A DNA stretch of 11,168 nt from M3007 sp046153695 (GTDB lineage: Bacteria; Bacteroidota; Bacteroidia; Chitinophagales; Saprospiraceae): the NCBI GenBank assembly GCA_046153695.1, contig JBJXEZ010000284.1, positions 1-11,168 on the forward strand, given 5' to 3'. A model generated the notes under the pieces. It saw nothing but the letters and a program-made list of their open reading frames with translations, had not been told where the DNA came from and did not search any database. Every line of letters begins with the position of its first letter. Position 1 is the first letter of the stretch. Positions 1 to 6,920 of the stretch are shown here, in pieces. The position numbers were made by a program, and so were the translations under genes.

Positions 1-735
1 TTGGCGGGCACCCCAGGCGGAAAGCCGCAAAACTGCTGGCCCGCTCAGACCCCAGTGTGTAACGAGCAATGGCCCCGTAGTTGTCAATTTGGTCCCCGCC
101 GCTCGTACAGCAGCTTTGGGTACTGACACTCCCGCCAGTTCACGCAGGCGCACATCTTTGCAGTTGAACGTGAACAACGAAGGCACCGGCGGCACAATAG
201 AATGCCCAAGGTCTGCCAATACACCCCACATTGCCTCGCTACTGCCGCTGGCCACAAAAACCTTGTCTGCCAGCACCGTGGCGTTTTTTCCGATATGCAC
301 CGCCCACCCGGTAGTGGTTTTTTCCAATCGCTCCACGCGCATGCCCATGCGCACCTGCACGCCCGCTTCCCTGGCGGTGTCCCACAGGCACTCGACGATT
401 GTCTGCGAATCGTCTGTGTCGGGAAACATGCGCCCGTCGGCCTCGGCTTTTAGCCGAACGCCCCGCCGGGCAAACCACTCCACGGTGTCGGCGGGGCCGA
501 ATTGCAGGAATGGCCCCAACAGTTCACGACTTCCGCGGGGGTAGTACAGTGTGAGGGCGCGGGCATCAAAGCAGGCGTGGGTGACATTGCAGCGTCCGCC
601 ACCGCTCACGCGTACTTTTTGGAGCACGGCGTTGCCGCGTTCCAGGATGGTGACATGGGCCTTAGGATCAGCCTCCGCTGCCGTGATTGCTGCAAAAAAG
701 CCCGCCGCGCCGCCGCCAATAATGACGATGTTCAT
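1..735 (-). CDS. BaiN/HI0933-type NAD(P)/FAD-dependent oxidoreductase, C-terminus beyond window
   Basis: Predicted cytoplasmic flavoprotein of the HI0933/BaiN family (PF03486). The ATG is at 735 and the frame stays open to base 1, giving 245 N-terminal residues of a family that usually has about 400. The N-terminus is a Rossmann dinucleotide-binding motif, MNIVIIGGGAAG (residues 1-12), with the ribose-binding acid at E32 (ILERG). The family signature SGGGRCN follows at about 44-50. GPLLVTHWGLSGPAVLRLSA (221-240) is typical of the second family motif. Residues 160-170 (FVASGSSEAMW) look shorter than the usual ATGG loop. The start is chosen because the Rossmann fold begins at residue 2. A TAnnTTTG box lies 4 nt upstream. 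The gene is divergent from the serine hydrolase. Family assignment is firm; the substrate is unknown, since members are annotated variously as redox enzymes or possible RNA-modification enzymes. Confidence 0.93.
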   Translation of the reverse strand, partial: MNIVIIGGGAAGFFAAITAAEADPKAHVTILERGNAVLQKVRVSGGGRCNVTHACFDARALTLYYPRGSRELLGPFLQFGPADTVEWFARRGVRLKAEADGRMFPDTDDSQTIVECLWDTAREAGVQVRMGMRVERLEKTTTGWAVHIGKNATVLADKVFVASGSSEAMWGVLADLGHSIVPPVPSLFTFNCKDVRLRELAGVSVPKAAVRAAGTKLTTTGPLLVTHWGLSGPAVLRLSAWGARQ

Positions 736-739
736 GCGG

Positions 740-747
740 CAAAGGTA
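740..747 (-). promoter_or_regulatory. Bacteroidota -7 promoter box (TACCTTTG) for the flavoprotein gene
   Basis: Read on the minus strand, TACCTTTG matches the Bacteroidota -7 consensus TAnnTTTG exactly and ends 4 nt before the ATG at 735. No convincing -33 TTG is seen about 20 nt further upstream. If used, transcription would begin at or next to the start codon, so the mRNA would be nearly leaderless. This is inferred from consensus only. Confidence 0.45.
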
Positions 748-801
748 GTTGTGGGAATCCTAGAACGCACTATTCGCTTTGGGGTCGCAACAGAGGAAGA
801 G

Positions 802-830
802 GAGCCGGTTCGTATAGTTTCAACCGGCTC
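802..830. other. Inverted repeat / hairpin in divergent intergenic region
   Basis: GAGCCGGTT (802-810) and AACCGGCTC (822-830) form a perfect 9-bp inverted repeat around an 11-nt spacer. A run of eight A follows on the plus strand (831-838). For plus-strand transcription there is no T tail, and on the minus strand the T run precedes the stem, so it does not look like an intrinsic terminator in either direction. It lies between two divergent genes, which would suit an operator or a structured element shared by both. No known regulator is recognised. Confidence 0.5.
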
Positions 831-865
831 AAAAAAAATCGCACCCTCCGAATCAATCGAACCAA

Positions 866-873
866 TATCTTTG
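866..873 (+). promoter_or_regulatory. Bacteroidota -7 promoter box (TATCTTTG) for the serine hydrolase gene
   Basis: TATCTTTG is an exact TAnnTTTG match ending 7 nt before the ATG at 881. No clear -33 TTG is present at the expected distance (about 840-845). As with the divergent gene, use of this box would give a very short or absent leader. The finding of the same box at both divergent starts supports a real signal over chance. Confidence 0.45.
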
Positions 874-880
874 CCAGCCT

Positions 881-2107
881 ATGAAACCCAATTCGCTGCG
901 CACACTACTACTCGCCTGGCCGCTGCTTTTACTTGCTCAGGTATGCACGAGCGTTGCCTCGCAAGAGAACAACGTACACCGTCACTTGTCAACATCGCCG
1001 GCACCAGCCCTGCGAAACCCACACCTGCAGGCGCTGATTGCCGAGTACGACCGGTATTTTTCCGATACCCTTGCCCTGTCTTACACGCCAGGCGCAGCTT
1101 TGGTCATCGTGCAAGACAGTGTGGTGCTTTTCCAACGTGGTTACGGGAGGCGGGTAAGTAACCGCAGCGACTCGGTGGACGCGAACACGGTTTTTCGTAT
1201 CGGCTCCTTGTCCAAAGGCTTCGCAGGCGTGCTCACGGGTATGCTCGTGCGCGAAGGCGTTTTGCATTGGGATGACCGTATTGTACACTATGTGCCCGAG
1301 TTTGCCTTGTCCAAGCCCAACAACACGGGCCGCGTACAGCTCACACACCTGCTGGCACATACGACCGGGCTGCCGTACCACGCCTACACCAACCTGATCG
1401 AGGCGGGCCACGACTTGCGCAGTATTGCCGCCCGTTTTTCCCGATTGCCGCTACGCGGCGAGCCAGGCACAGTTTTTAGCTACCAAAATGCCGCGTTCAG
1501 CCTCGTCGGCGAGGCCATGCAGACAGCTACAGGTAAAACGTACGCCGACCTGCTGACCGAAAAAATATTCCGGCCCATAGGTATGGCTAATGCTTCCGCC
1601 GATTGGCTGAGCATACAGCGGAACCCCAATACGGCTCTGCCACACGCCTATAGCCGCCGCCGTGGCCTGTACCCGGCCGCTATCTCCAAGCGGTTTTATA
1701 ACGCCGCGCCGGCCGGAGGAGTGAATGCCAGCGCCGCCGACATGGGCCAGTGGCTCATCGCCCTGCTCGGCCACCGCCAGAATGTTCTGCCTGGTTCCGT
1801 GCTCGACGAAGTGTTTCGGCCCACTGTGAAAACCGATGGCGAGCGCCGGTATAACCGCCGCTGGGGAAAGCCCATGGAACCCCACTACGCCATGGGCTGG
1901 CGTATCCTAACCAACCCGACCGATACCATCGTTTACCACGGAGGGTCCGTCAATGATTTTCGCAGCGAAATCGCTTTCGACCGGCGCGACGGCATCGGGA
2001 TTTGCGTCCTGTTCAACTCGAATTCGTCGCTCGCCAGCTCCTGCATCCCTGTTTTTTGGGAAAAATACCAGATGCACCGCCAGGCAATCAAGTCATGGCA
2101 CGAGTAA
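881..2107 (+). CDS. Exported beta-lactamase-family (S12, class C-like) serine hydrolase
   Basis: Predicted periplasmic or secreted serine hydrolase of the PF00144 beta-lactamase/esterase/DD-peptidase fold, 408 aa. Residues 1 to about 27 form a signal peptide: a positive N-terminus, then LLLAWPLLLLAQ. The three catalytic motifs are present. SxxK is S109-L-S-K112 in RIGSLSKGF. YxN is Y201-Q-N203. The third motif, HxG, is H353-G-G355 in VYHGGSVND. LTHLLAHTTGLP (154-165) is another family hallmark. HxG in place of KTG is common in esterase or peptidase-like members, so this is probably not a dedicated antibiotic beta-lactamase. The substrate cannot be read from sequence. The 3' end overlaps the convergent glycosyltransferase by 15 bp. 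Confidence 0.93.
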   Translation: MKPNSLRTLLLAWPLLLLAQVCTSVASQENNVHRHLSTSPAPALRNPHLQALIAEYDRYFSDTLALSYTPGAALVIVQDSVVLFQRGYGRRVSNRSDSVDANTVFRIGSLSKGFAGVLTGMLVREGVLHWDDRIVHYVPEFALSKPNNTGRVQLTHLLAHTTGLPYHAYTNLIEAGHDLRSIAARFSRLPLRGEPGTVFSYQNAAFSLVGEAMQTATGKTYADLLTEKIFRPIGMANASADWLSIQRNPNTALPHAYSRRRGLYPAAISKRFYNAAPAGGVNASAADMGQWLIALLGHRQNVLPGSVLDEVFRPTVKTDGERRYNRRWGKPMEPHYAMGWRILTNPTDTIVYHGGSVNDFRSEIAFDRRDGIGICVLFNSNSSLASSCIPVFWEKYQMHRQAIKSWHE

Positions 2108-3265
2108 CGATTCGTAAATTGAGCGCAACCGCTCGGCACTGACTCGTACATCAAACTCCTGCTCGACATGTCGGCGAGCATGTTGACCGAGCTCCTGAAA
2201 TGCCTGGTCTTCCATCCAGTACATCGTTCGAATAGCATCAGCGAGGGCGTATGCATCGCCTTCGTTCACTAACAACCCGGTGTGCCCGTGCAGCACCTGA
2301 TCTGGAAAATCGCCGTGGCGGGTGGCCAGCACCGGCAGCCCAATAGCGTGGGCCTCCAGCAGGGCAACGCACACAGCTTCATGGTCGCCCTCCGCCGTGT
2401 GCTGGCTGGGGTGAATGCAGGCATCGAACCCGGACAAAAAATCGGGCATTTGCCCGTGGGCAATCGGGCCAAGCCAGGTGACACAGGAGGCAAGCCCGTG
2501 CCGGGCGATGTATGCGCTCACTCGCCCGGTTACGACAGGATCGTATCGCTCGCCAGCCAGGGTGAGGTGCAGGTTCGGGCAGTCGACCAAGGCAAGACGC
2601 ACCGCTTCGAGAGCGACGAGATGGCCTTTTTTGGGTGTGAAAGTGGCCGCTTGAACCAGATTCAACCGCCCTGCCGGTTTGCCGCTCCGAACGAACGGAA
2701 ACCTGGTGAGGTCGAGACTGGGTCGAACGAGGGCTATTTTTTCCTTCGGGCAGCCCATGCGCTCCAGTTCCGCCTGCCAGAGCGGGCTTGCCGACACCAC
2801 ACACGCAGCATCAGCGAACAGCCGCCGATATTTTTCTCGAAAAACAGGCCGTTGGCGCAGCAGTTTTTGGTAATCAAACCCGTAAAACGTGACCACGAGG
2901 GGGCGATCCAGTTTTTTTGCCAGCGGCAAGTACAAACAGCCGGTTGGGCCGAAATGAGCGTGCAACACATCGGGCGGGCGGTGACGCAATTGCCGCGAAA
3001 GCCAAAACGGGTATGACGGCAAAAATCGCTGCGAACGGGTCAGCATCCGCTGCCAAAACGGGTGCTGACCGTCGGTCTTGGAATCAAGTAAGCCGTGAAC
3101 CTGCAACGGGAATCGGTAGTATCGAAAATCGGGGTATTGAAACTGGTTGTCCACCATCCATGGAGCAGCGACCTCCACTTCCACATCGGACAGGTGCCGT
3201 AGCAGGCGACTTACCCAACTGAGCGTGTCGGGCAGATAAAAATCGAATAGGTGGAGGACACGCAT
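2093..3265 (-). CDS. GT4-family glycosyltransferase (colanic-acid/exopolysaccharide type)
   Basis: Retaining GT-B glycosyltransferase of family GT4, 390 aa, with no signal peptide; expected to act at the cytoplasmic face of the membrane on polysaccharide or glycolipid synthesis. The N-terminal acceptor domain starts MRVLHLFDFYLP and contains LHAHFGPTG (101-109) and VTFYGFD (125-131). The donor domain contains ATFTPKKG (207-214) and the EX7E motif, E296 and E304 (HEAVCVALLE), followed by GLPVLATRHGDFPDQV. Residues 305-336 carry the usual nucleotide-sugar-binding surroundings. It resembles WcaL/AmsK-like enzymes, but the sugar specificity is unknown. No other polysaccharide genes lie in the window, so it may be an orphan transferase. 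Start chosen at the first Met of the Rossmann fold. The tail is convergent with and overlaps the serine hydrolase. Confidence 0.93.
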   Translation of the reverse strand: MRVLHLFDFYLPDTLSWVSRLLRHLSDVEVEVAAPWMVDNQFQYPDFRYYRFPLQVHGLLDSKTDGQHPFWQRMLTRSQRFLPSYPFWLSRQLRHRPPDVLHAHFGPTGCLYLPLAKKLDRPLVVTFYGFDYQKLLRQRPVFREKYRRLFADAACVVSASPLWQAELERMGCPKEKIALVRPSLDLTRFPFVRSGKPAGRLNLVQAATFTPKKGHLVALEAVRLALVDCPNLHLTLAGERYDPVVTGRVSAYIARHGLASCVTWLGPIAHGQMPDFLSGFDACIHPSQHTAEGDHEAVCVALLEAHAIGLPVLATRHGDFPDQVLHGHTGLLVNEGDAYALADAIRTMYWMEDQAFQELGQHARRHVEQEFDVRVSAERLRSIYESLLVP

Positions 3266-3271
3266 GGTTTT

Positions 3272-3349
3272 TTTCTATAAATAAAAATGCCCTTTTTCGG
3301 GTAACAACCGTGGCATCTCATGTATTTGTTGGTATCGTTTCTATAAATA
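3272..3349. repeat. 12-bp direct repeat pair TTTCTATAAATA in a divergent promoter region
   Basis: TTTCTATAAATA occurs at 3272-3283 and again, identical, at 3338-3349, 66 bp apart. Both copies lie in the AT-rich 137-bp gap between the glycosyltransferase start (minus, 3265) and the lipoprotein start (plus, 3403). The distance is roughly six helical turns, which would put both copies on the same DNA face. This could be a pair of regulator sites or two promoter cores. No consensus is recognised. Confidence 0.4.
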
Positions 3350-3402
3350 CGACAGTAACAAATGTAATCCGCCTACTGTCATGTCACTAAATTCTGTTTC
3401 TT

Positions 3403-3753
3403 ATGAAAAACTCAATTGTTTTAAAACTGGCTGTACTGGCCTTGATGCTGGTCTGGCAAGCCGCCACTGGTTGCTACACCGTTCGGATCAAGGTCTCGAA
3501 CGGTATCCCGCAGGATATGCCCAATAACCGAACCGATGTTTACCGAGATTTACATGTCCACGTCAAAGACACGACCGTGTGCATCACCGCTTTGAACAAA
3601 GACTTTGGTTTGAACATCACGGACTGCCAATCGGGCGGCCTGGCCATAGTCGAGTACCGAAACACGTTTTTGGGTGTACTGCTCAGCGCGGTCACTTTTG
3701 GCCGTGTCCGACAGGTGCGCTTTAAATACGTTTGCACGAAACCTTCAAATTGA
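3403..3753 (+). CDS. Small Bor-like lipoprotein
   Basis: Predicted envelope lipoprotein, 116 aa. A hydrophobic signal (residues 8-20) leads to the lipobox A-T-G-C with the acylated Cys at 24. The mature part has three further Cys (60, 75, 111). The C-terminal pattern runs Cys75, a Gly pair, a valine-rich strand, then NTFLGVLLSAVTFGRVRQ and a final KYVC. It follows the layout of the Bor/Iss lipoprotein family (PF06291), whose members have a Cys-Gly-Gly, a hydrophobic hairpin with Gly, and a C-terminal Y-C. Known Bor/Iss proteins are short outer-membrane lipoproteins linked to serum resistance, but Bacteroidota relatives have no known role. The next gene starts only 6 nt after its stop, so the two are probably cotranscribed. 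The assignment rests on pattern memory, and a diverged unrelated lipoprotein is possible. Confidence 0.75.
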   Translation: MKNSIVLKLAVLALMLVWQAATGCYTVRIKVSNGIPQDMPNNRTDVYRDLHVHVKDTTVCITALNKDFGLNITDCQSGGLAIVEYRNTFLGVLLSAVTFGRVRQVRFKYVCTKPSN

Positions 3754-3759
3754 CAAATC

Positions 3760-5361
3760 ATGGCAAAGACAACCATTTTTGAAAAAGAATCATGGGAAAC
3801 GTTTCACGGGAACGGCCCTTTTCCGCTAAAAAAATTTTTTATTACCGAACTAGAGGGCGAGTCGAATATGCCGGACAAATTCGACCGCTACAATGACACG
3901 ACACGCGAAATCCAGCGCCTGCTACAAGAAGCGGCGGCGGCAGGGGAGGGGTTCAGGGCCATTGGCTCCAGGTGGTCGTTGTCGCATATAGCCCATCAAA
4001 AACACCGGATGCACTACAACAAGGGCCTGAACCTGCACCTGCCGCTGACCGACGGCGATATGCACGCTCAGGCTACCTATGACCGCAAGAACCTGTTTTT
4101 CTTTCAGTGCGGAAATACGATGAAGGAAATTTCCAGGACCCTGAGAATGCATGGAAAATCCCTGAAAACATCCGGAGCCAGCAATGGCCAAACCATAGCT
4201 GGCTGTATCTCCACAGGCGTACACGGGTCTGGCATTGACGTAGGCTCTGTTCAGGATTTTGTCGTGGGGTTGAGCCTCATCATTGGCCCGAATGCCGAGG
4301 ACGTTATGTATTTGGAGCGCCACACCAAGCCGGCACTGAACGATGCCTTTGCTCAACAAATAGGATCGAGGGTAATACGCAATGACGGGCTGTTCAATGC
4401 AGCGCTGGTCGGGCTTGGCAGTTTTGGGTTCGTGCATGGGGTAACGATTGAAGCAGAGGATATTTTTCTGCTGAAACGCTACATTAAAAAGGTAAACAAG
4501 GCGCTTGCACTCGAATTGGCCGATACGATGGACTTTGCCAACTCGGCTTTTGTGATCGAAGGTGAAACAGACGCGCAAGGCAGGGGATTGCGGCCCTTCC
4601 ACTACAAAATTTACATGAACCCGTACAGCGACGAGGCAAATTACACCGTGGAGGCCATCTATAAAAAGCCCTACGCGGTTCCGTACCCCGATCCGATCCC
4701 TGCCATTGAAACCTCCGTGTACAAAGACTTGATCAGTGTGCTCATCAAACTGTCTGAGAAATATCCCAAAAAAATCCCCTTTTTCATCAAACAACTGAGC
4801 AAACAGGCCTTGCCCGCAGAGAACAAAATCGTAACCGGTACGCTCGCGGAGACATTTTGGGATGCCCCATACAAAGGCAAAGCGTTCGCCATATCGTTTG
4901 GTGTGGACCACACGGACACGTCCCGGGTGCTGGAGCTGTTCGGCAAACTGGCCAAGACGGAAGGCCCTATTCCGGGCCTGTTCGGCCTACGATTTGTTAA
5001 AAAATCCGAAGCCACGTTGTCATTCGCCCGGTTTCCGATAACCAGTATGATCGAGATAGACGGTATCTGGTGGGAAAAAAGCAAAAAACTGATGAGCGTG
5101 GTGGAGTTTTCCCGGCGGATGATCGAGGTGCTGCGGGCAAATGGCATCCCGTTTACGATTCATTGGGGAAAAAACTGCGATTGGACGTTCCCGAACTTAG
5201 TGGCTGATATGTATGGCCCGGATGCTGTTACATGGCGGGCATACCGCACAGCCTTGCTATCCCCCGAAATGGCTCGCGTGTTCTCGAACGATTTTTTGAA
5301 CGACGCGGGGCTGTCTGTTCCTGTGGACGATGCTGAACCCGGTTTAATCGCCTCGCAGTAG
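3760..5361 (+). CDS. FAD-dependent aldonolactone-oxidase-like flavoprotein (VAO family)
   Basis: Predicted flavin oxidoreductase of the vanillyl-alcohol-oxidase/PCMH fold, related to L-gulono- and D-arabinono-1,4-lactone oxidases, 533 aa, with no signal peptide. The FAD domain spans about 40-235, with RAIGSRWSLS (66-75) and the pyrophosphate loop GASNGQTIAGCISTGVHGSG (139-158). VGLGSFGFVHGVTIEAE (217-233) closes the FAD domain. The C-terminal domain ends with IHWGKNCDWTF (467-477); HWGK/HWAK is a hallmark of aldonolactone oxidases. In the usual GxGHS segment the His that binds FAD covalently is absent (Trp72 aligns there), so non-covalent FAD is predicted. It is longer than typical aldonolactone oxidases (about 430-480), with an extra N-terminal stretch of about 40 residues. 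It lies 6 nt downstream of the Bor-like lipoprotein gene. The substrate is unproven. Confidence 0.88.
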   Translation: MAKTTIFEKESWETFHGNGPFPLKKFFITELEGESNMPDKFDRYNDTTREIQRLLQEAAAAGEGFRAIGSRWSLSHIAHQKHRMHYNKGLNLHLPLTDGDMHAQATYDRKNLFFFQCGNTMKEISRTLRMHGKSLKTSGASNGQTIAGCISTGVHGSGIDVGSVQDFVVGLSLIIGPNAEDVMYLERHTKPALNDAFAQQIGSRVIRNDGLFNAALVGLGSFGFVHGVTIEAEDIFLLKRYIKKVNKALALELADTMDFANSAFVIEGETDAQGRGLRPFHYKIYMNPYSDEANYTVEAIYKKPYAVPYPDPIPAIETSVYKDLISVLIKLSEKYPKKIPFFIKQLSKQALPAENKIVTGTLAETFWDAPYKGKAFAISFGVDHTDTSRVLELFGKLAKTEGPIPGLFGLRFVKKSEATLSFARFPITSMIEIDGIWWEKSKKLMSVVEFSRRMIEVLRANGIPFTIHWGKNCDWTFPNLVADMYGPDAVTWRAYRTALLSPEMARVFSNDFLNDAGLSVPVDDAEPGLIASQ

Positions 5362-5442
5362 GTCGGCTGCTCAGATGGGGCGGGCTGCTTAAAATAGGAT
5401 TAAAATTGCAAGGTGTGGCTGCTTGACAGAGGCGTTATGTCG

Positions 5443-5467
5443 GCCTGCCGCCATTTTTTTGGCAGGC
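5443..5467. other. Short hairpin in the gap after the flavoprotein gene
   Basis: GCCTGCC (5443-5449) and GGCAGGC (5461-5467) form a perfect 7-bp stem. The T7 run sits in the loop instead of after the stem, so it is not a standard intrinsic terminator. It lies 80 bp after the flavoprotein stop and 100 bp before the peroxidase start. It may still separate the two transcription units. Confidence 0.35.
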
Positions 5468-5569
5468 ATGGTGCAGTTCTTGTTTGTTGACCAGAGTGTG
5501 CTCGTTGGCTCGCCCGATGTGTGACACATATACCGACAAACATCGTTAACCAGCCTTTGCTTCTTTGCT

Positions 5570-6907
5570 ATGCGCAAAATTTACGTTCTCTCGGCCATCG
5601 TCGCCGTAATCCTTCTTGCTTGTAAACACGATCCGCTTTGGAACCCGTTGGATTTGGAATTGAATGCGGCCATCTCCGAAAATTCTAAAAGCGGGAATAC
5701 CGACTATTTTGTCCTGCCAGAGAGTAGCGACCTGGATCGTATCCCACAGTCGGCTGCCAATCCGCTGACCGCTGCCAAAGTGGAACTGGGAAAGATGCTA
5801 TTCTTTGAGTCGGCTTTCGGCGTGGAGGCCAAGCACAACGCAGGCATGGCCACGTTTTCCTGCGGTTCCTGCCACGTCCCGGCAGCAGGCTTCCGGCCGA
5901 ACCGCCTGCAGGGTATTGCCGACGGAGCGGTTGGTTTCGGTATCAACGGCGAGGCTCGCCATAAACTTCCTCTGTATGCTGACCAGGAAATTGATGCCCA
6001 GGGTGCCCGGCCACTTACTGTTCTGAACGTAGCCTTTGTCACCAATACCATGTGGAACGGCTCCTTTGGTGCCGACGGCGTAAATGTCGGAACCGAGTCT
6101 ATGTGGGGCGTCTTCGACCCCGGTACAGCCATCAACCACCTGCGCCTCGGTACCCTTGAGGGGCAAAACATCGAAGGCCTGAAAACCCACCGGCTCCAGT
6201 TCACGCCGCACCTCGTAGAATTTTATGGCTACAAACCGTATTTCGACGAGGCCTTCGGCGATTTACCCGTTGAACAACGTTACACGCGTACCACGGCCAG
6301 TTTTGCTATTTCGGCTTACCTGCGCCAATTGCTTTGCAATGAGGCGCCGTTCCAGCGCTGGCTCAAAGGCGAGGAAAATGCCATGAACGAGGAGCAAAAA
6401 CGCGGGGCCCTGCTCTTTTTCGGCAAGGCCGGTTGCGTACGCTGCCACAATGAACCCAACCTCGGTTCCATCACGTTTCACGCCGTAGGTGTGGAAGACC
6501 TGTTCGAAAACGGCGGACTCAAAACGGACATCAATGACCGCCGCAACCTCGGCCGCGGCGGGTTCACCGGCAAGACGGAAGATATGTTCCGGTTCCGGGT
6601 GCCCCAGTTGTACAATCTCGGCGACAGTGGACCGTATTTCCACGGCAGTAGCAAACAAACCTTGCGCGAGGTGTTGGAGTATTTTAATGCTGGCGCAAAG
6701 GAAAACCCGCGTGTGCCGCAGTCTCAAATTTCAGCCTTTTTCCACCCGCTGAACTTGTCGCCTACCGAATTGAACGACCTCGAGGCTTTTATCCGCGACG
6801 GCCTGCACGACCCCAACCTCCAGCGCTATGTACCGGCCAAGGTGCTTTCGGGGTTCTGCTTCCCGAACAACGATGCGCAGTCGCGCCGTGATCTGGGGTG
6901 CGAGTAA
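5570..6907 (+). CDS. Di-heme cytochrome c peroxidase (CCP/MauG family), lipoprotein
   Basis: Predicted periplasmic, membrane-anchored di-heme c-type peroxidase, 445 aa; family members reduce H2O2 with electrons from small cytochromes or oxidise other substrates (MauG type). The signal peptide ends in lipobox LLAC with Cys18. Heme site 1 is C98-GS-C101-H102 and heme site 2 is C289-VR-C292-H293. RPLTVLNVAFVTNTMWNGSF (147-166) matches the conserved region after heme 1 (usually TLLNVAF...FWDGR). VPQLYNLGDSGPYFHGSS (344-361) matches the C-terminal family motif (PYFHDG). It is about 90 residues longer than classical CCPs, the extra length lying largely between the hemes and at the N-terminus. The gene is convergent with the PqqB-like gene, with 13 bp between stop codons. 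A strong terminator lies about 50 bp downstream, inside that neighbour. Confidence 0.94.
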   Translation: MRKIYVLSAIVAVILLACKHDPLWNPLDLELNAAISENSKSGNTDYFVLPESSDLDRIPQSAANPLTAAKVELGKMLFFESAFGVEAKHNAGMATFSCGSCHVPAAGFRPNRLQGIADGAVGFGINGEARHKLPLYADQEIDAQGARPLTVLNVAFVTNTMWNGSFGADGVNVGTESMWGVFDPGTAINHLRLGTLEGQNIEGLKTHRLQFTPHLVEFYGYKPYFDEAFGDLPVEQRYTRTTASFAISAYLRQLLCNEAPFQRWLKGEENAMNEEQKRGALLFFGKAGCVRCHNEPNLGSITFHAVGVEDLFENGGLKTDINDRRNLGRGGFTGKTEDMFRFRVPQLYNLGDSGPYFHGSSKQTLREVLEYFNAGAKENPRVPQSQISAFFHPLNLSPTELNDLEAFIRDGLHDPNLQRYVPAKVLSGFCFPNNDAQSRRDLGCE

Positions 6908-6920
6908 GAGCATGATGGGT

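Noticed and set aside
802..838. Hairpin before the serine hydrolase considered as a terminator
   Set aside because: The stem is followed by A residues on the plus strand, and the T run precedes it on the minus strand, so neither direction has a terminator T tail.
881..2107. Serine hydrolase considered as a true class C beta-lactamase (resistance gene)
   Set aside because: The third motif is HGG in place of KTG and the context has no ampR-like regulator; a general esterase or peptidase-like hydrolase is more likely.
3922..4911. 329-codon open frame on the minus strand within the flavoprotein gene
   Set aside because: It is a shadow of a gene with clear FAD-binding motifs, and the translation resembles no family.
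5518..5528. Short palindrome TGTGTGACACA upstream of the peroxidase gene, considered as a Crp/FNR-type site
   Set aside because: The arms are only 5 bp around one base and do not match the spaced TGTGA-N6-TCACA consensus; chance is likely.
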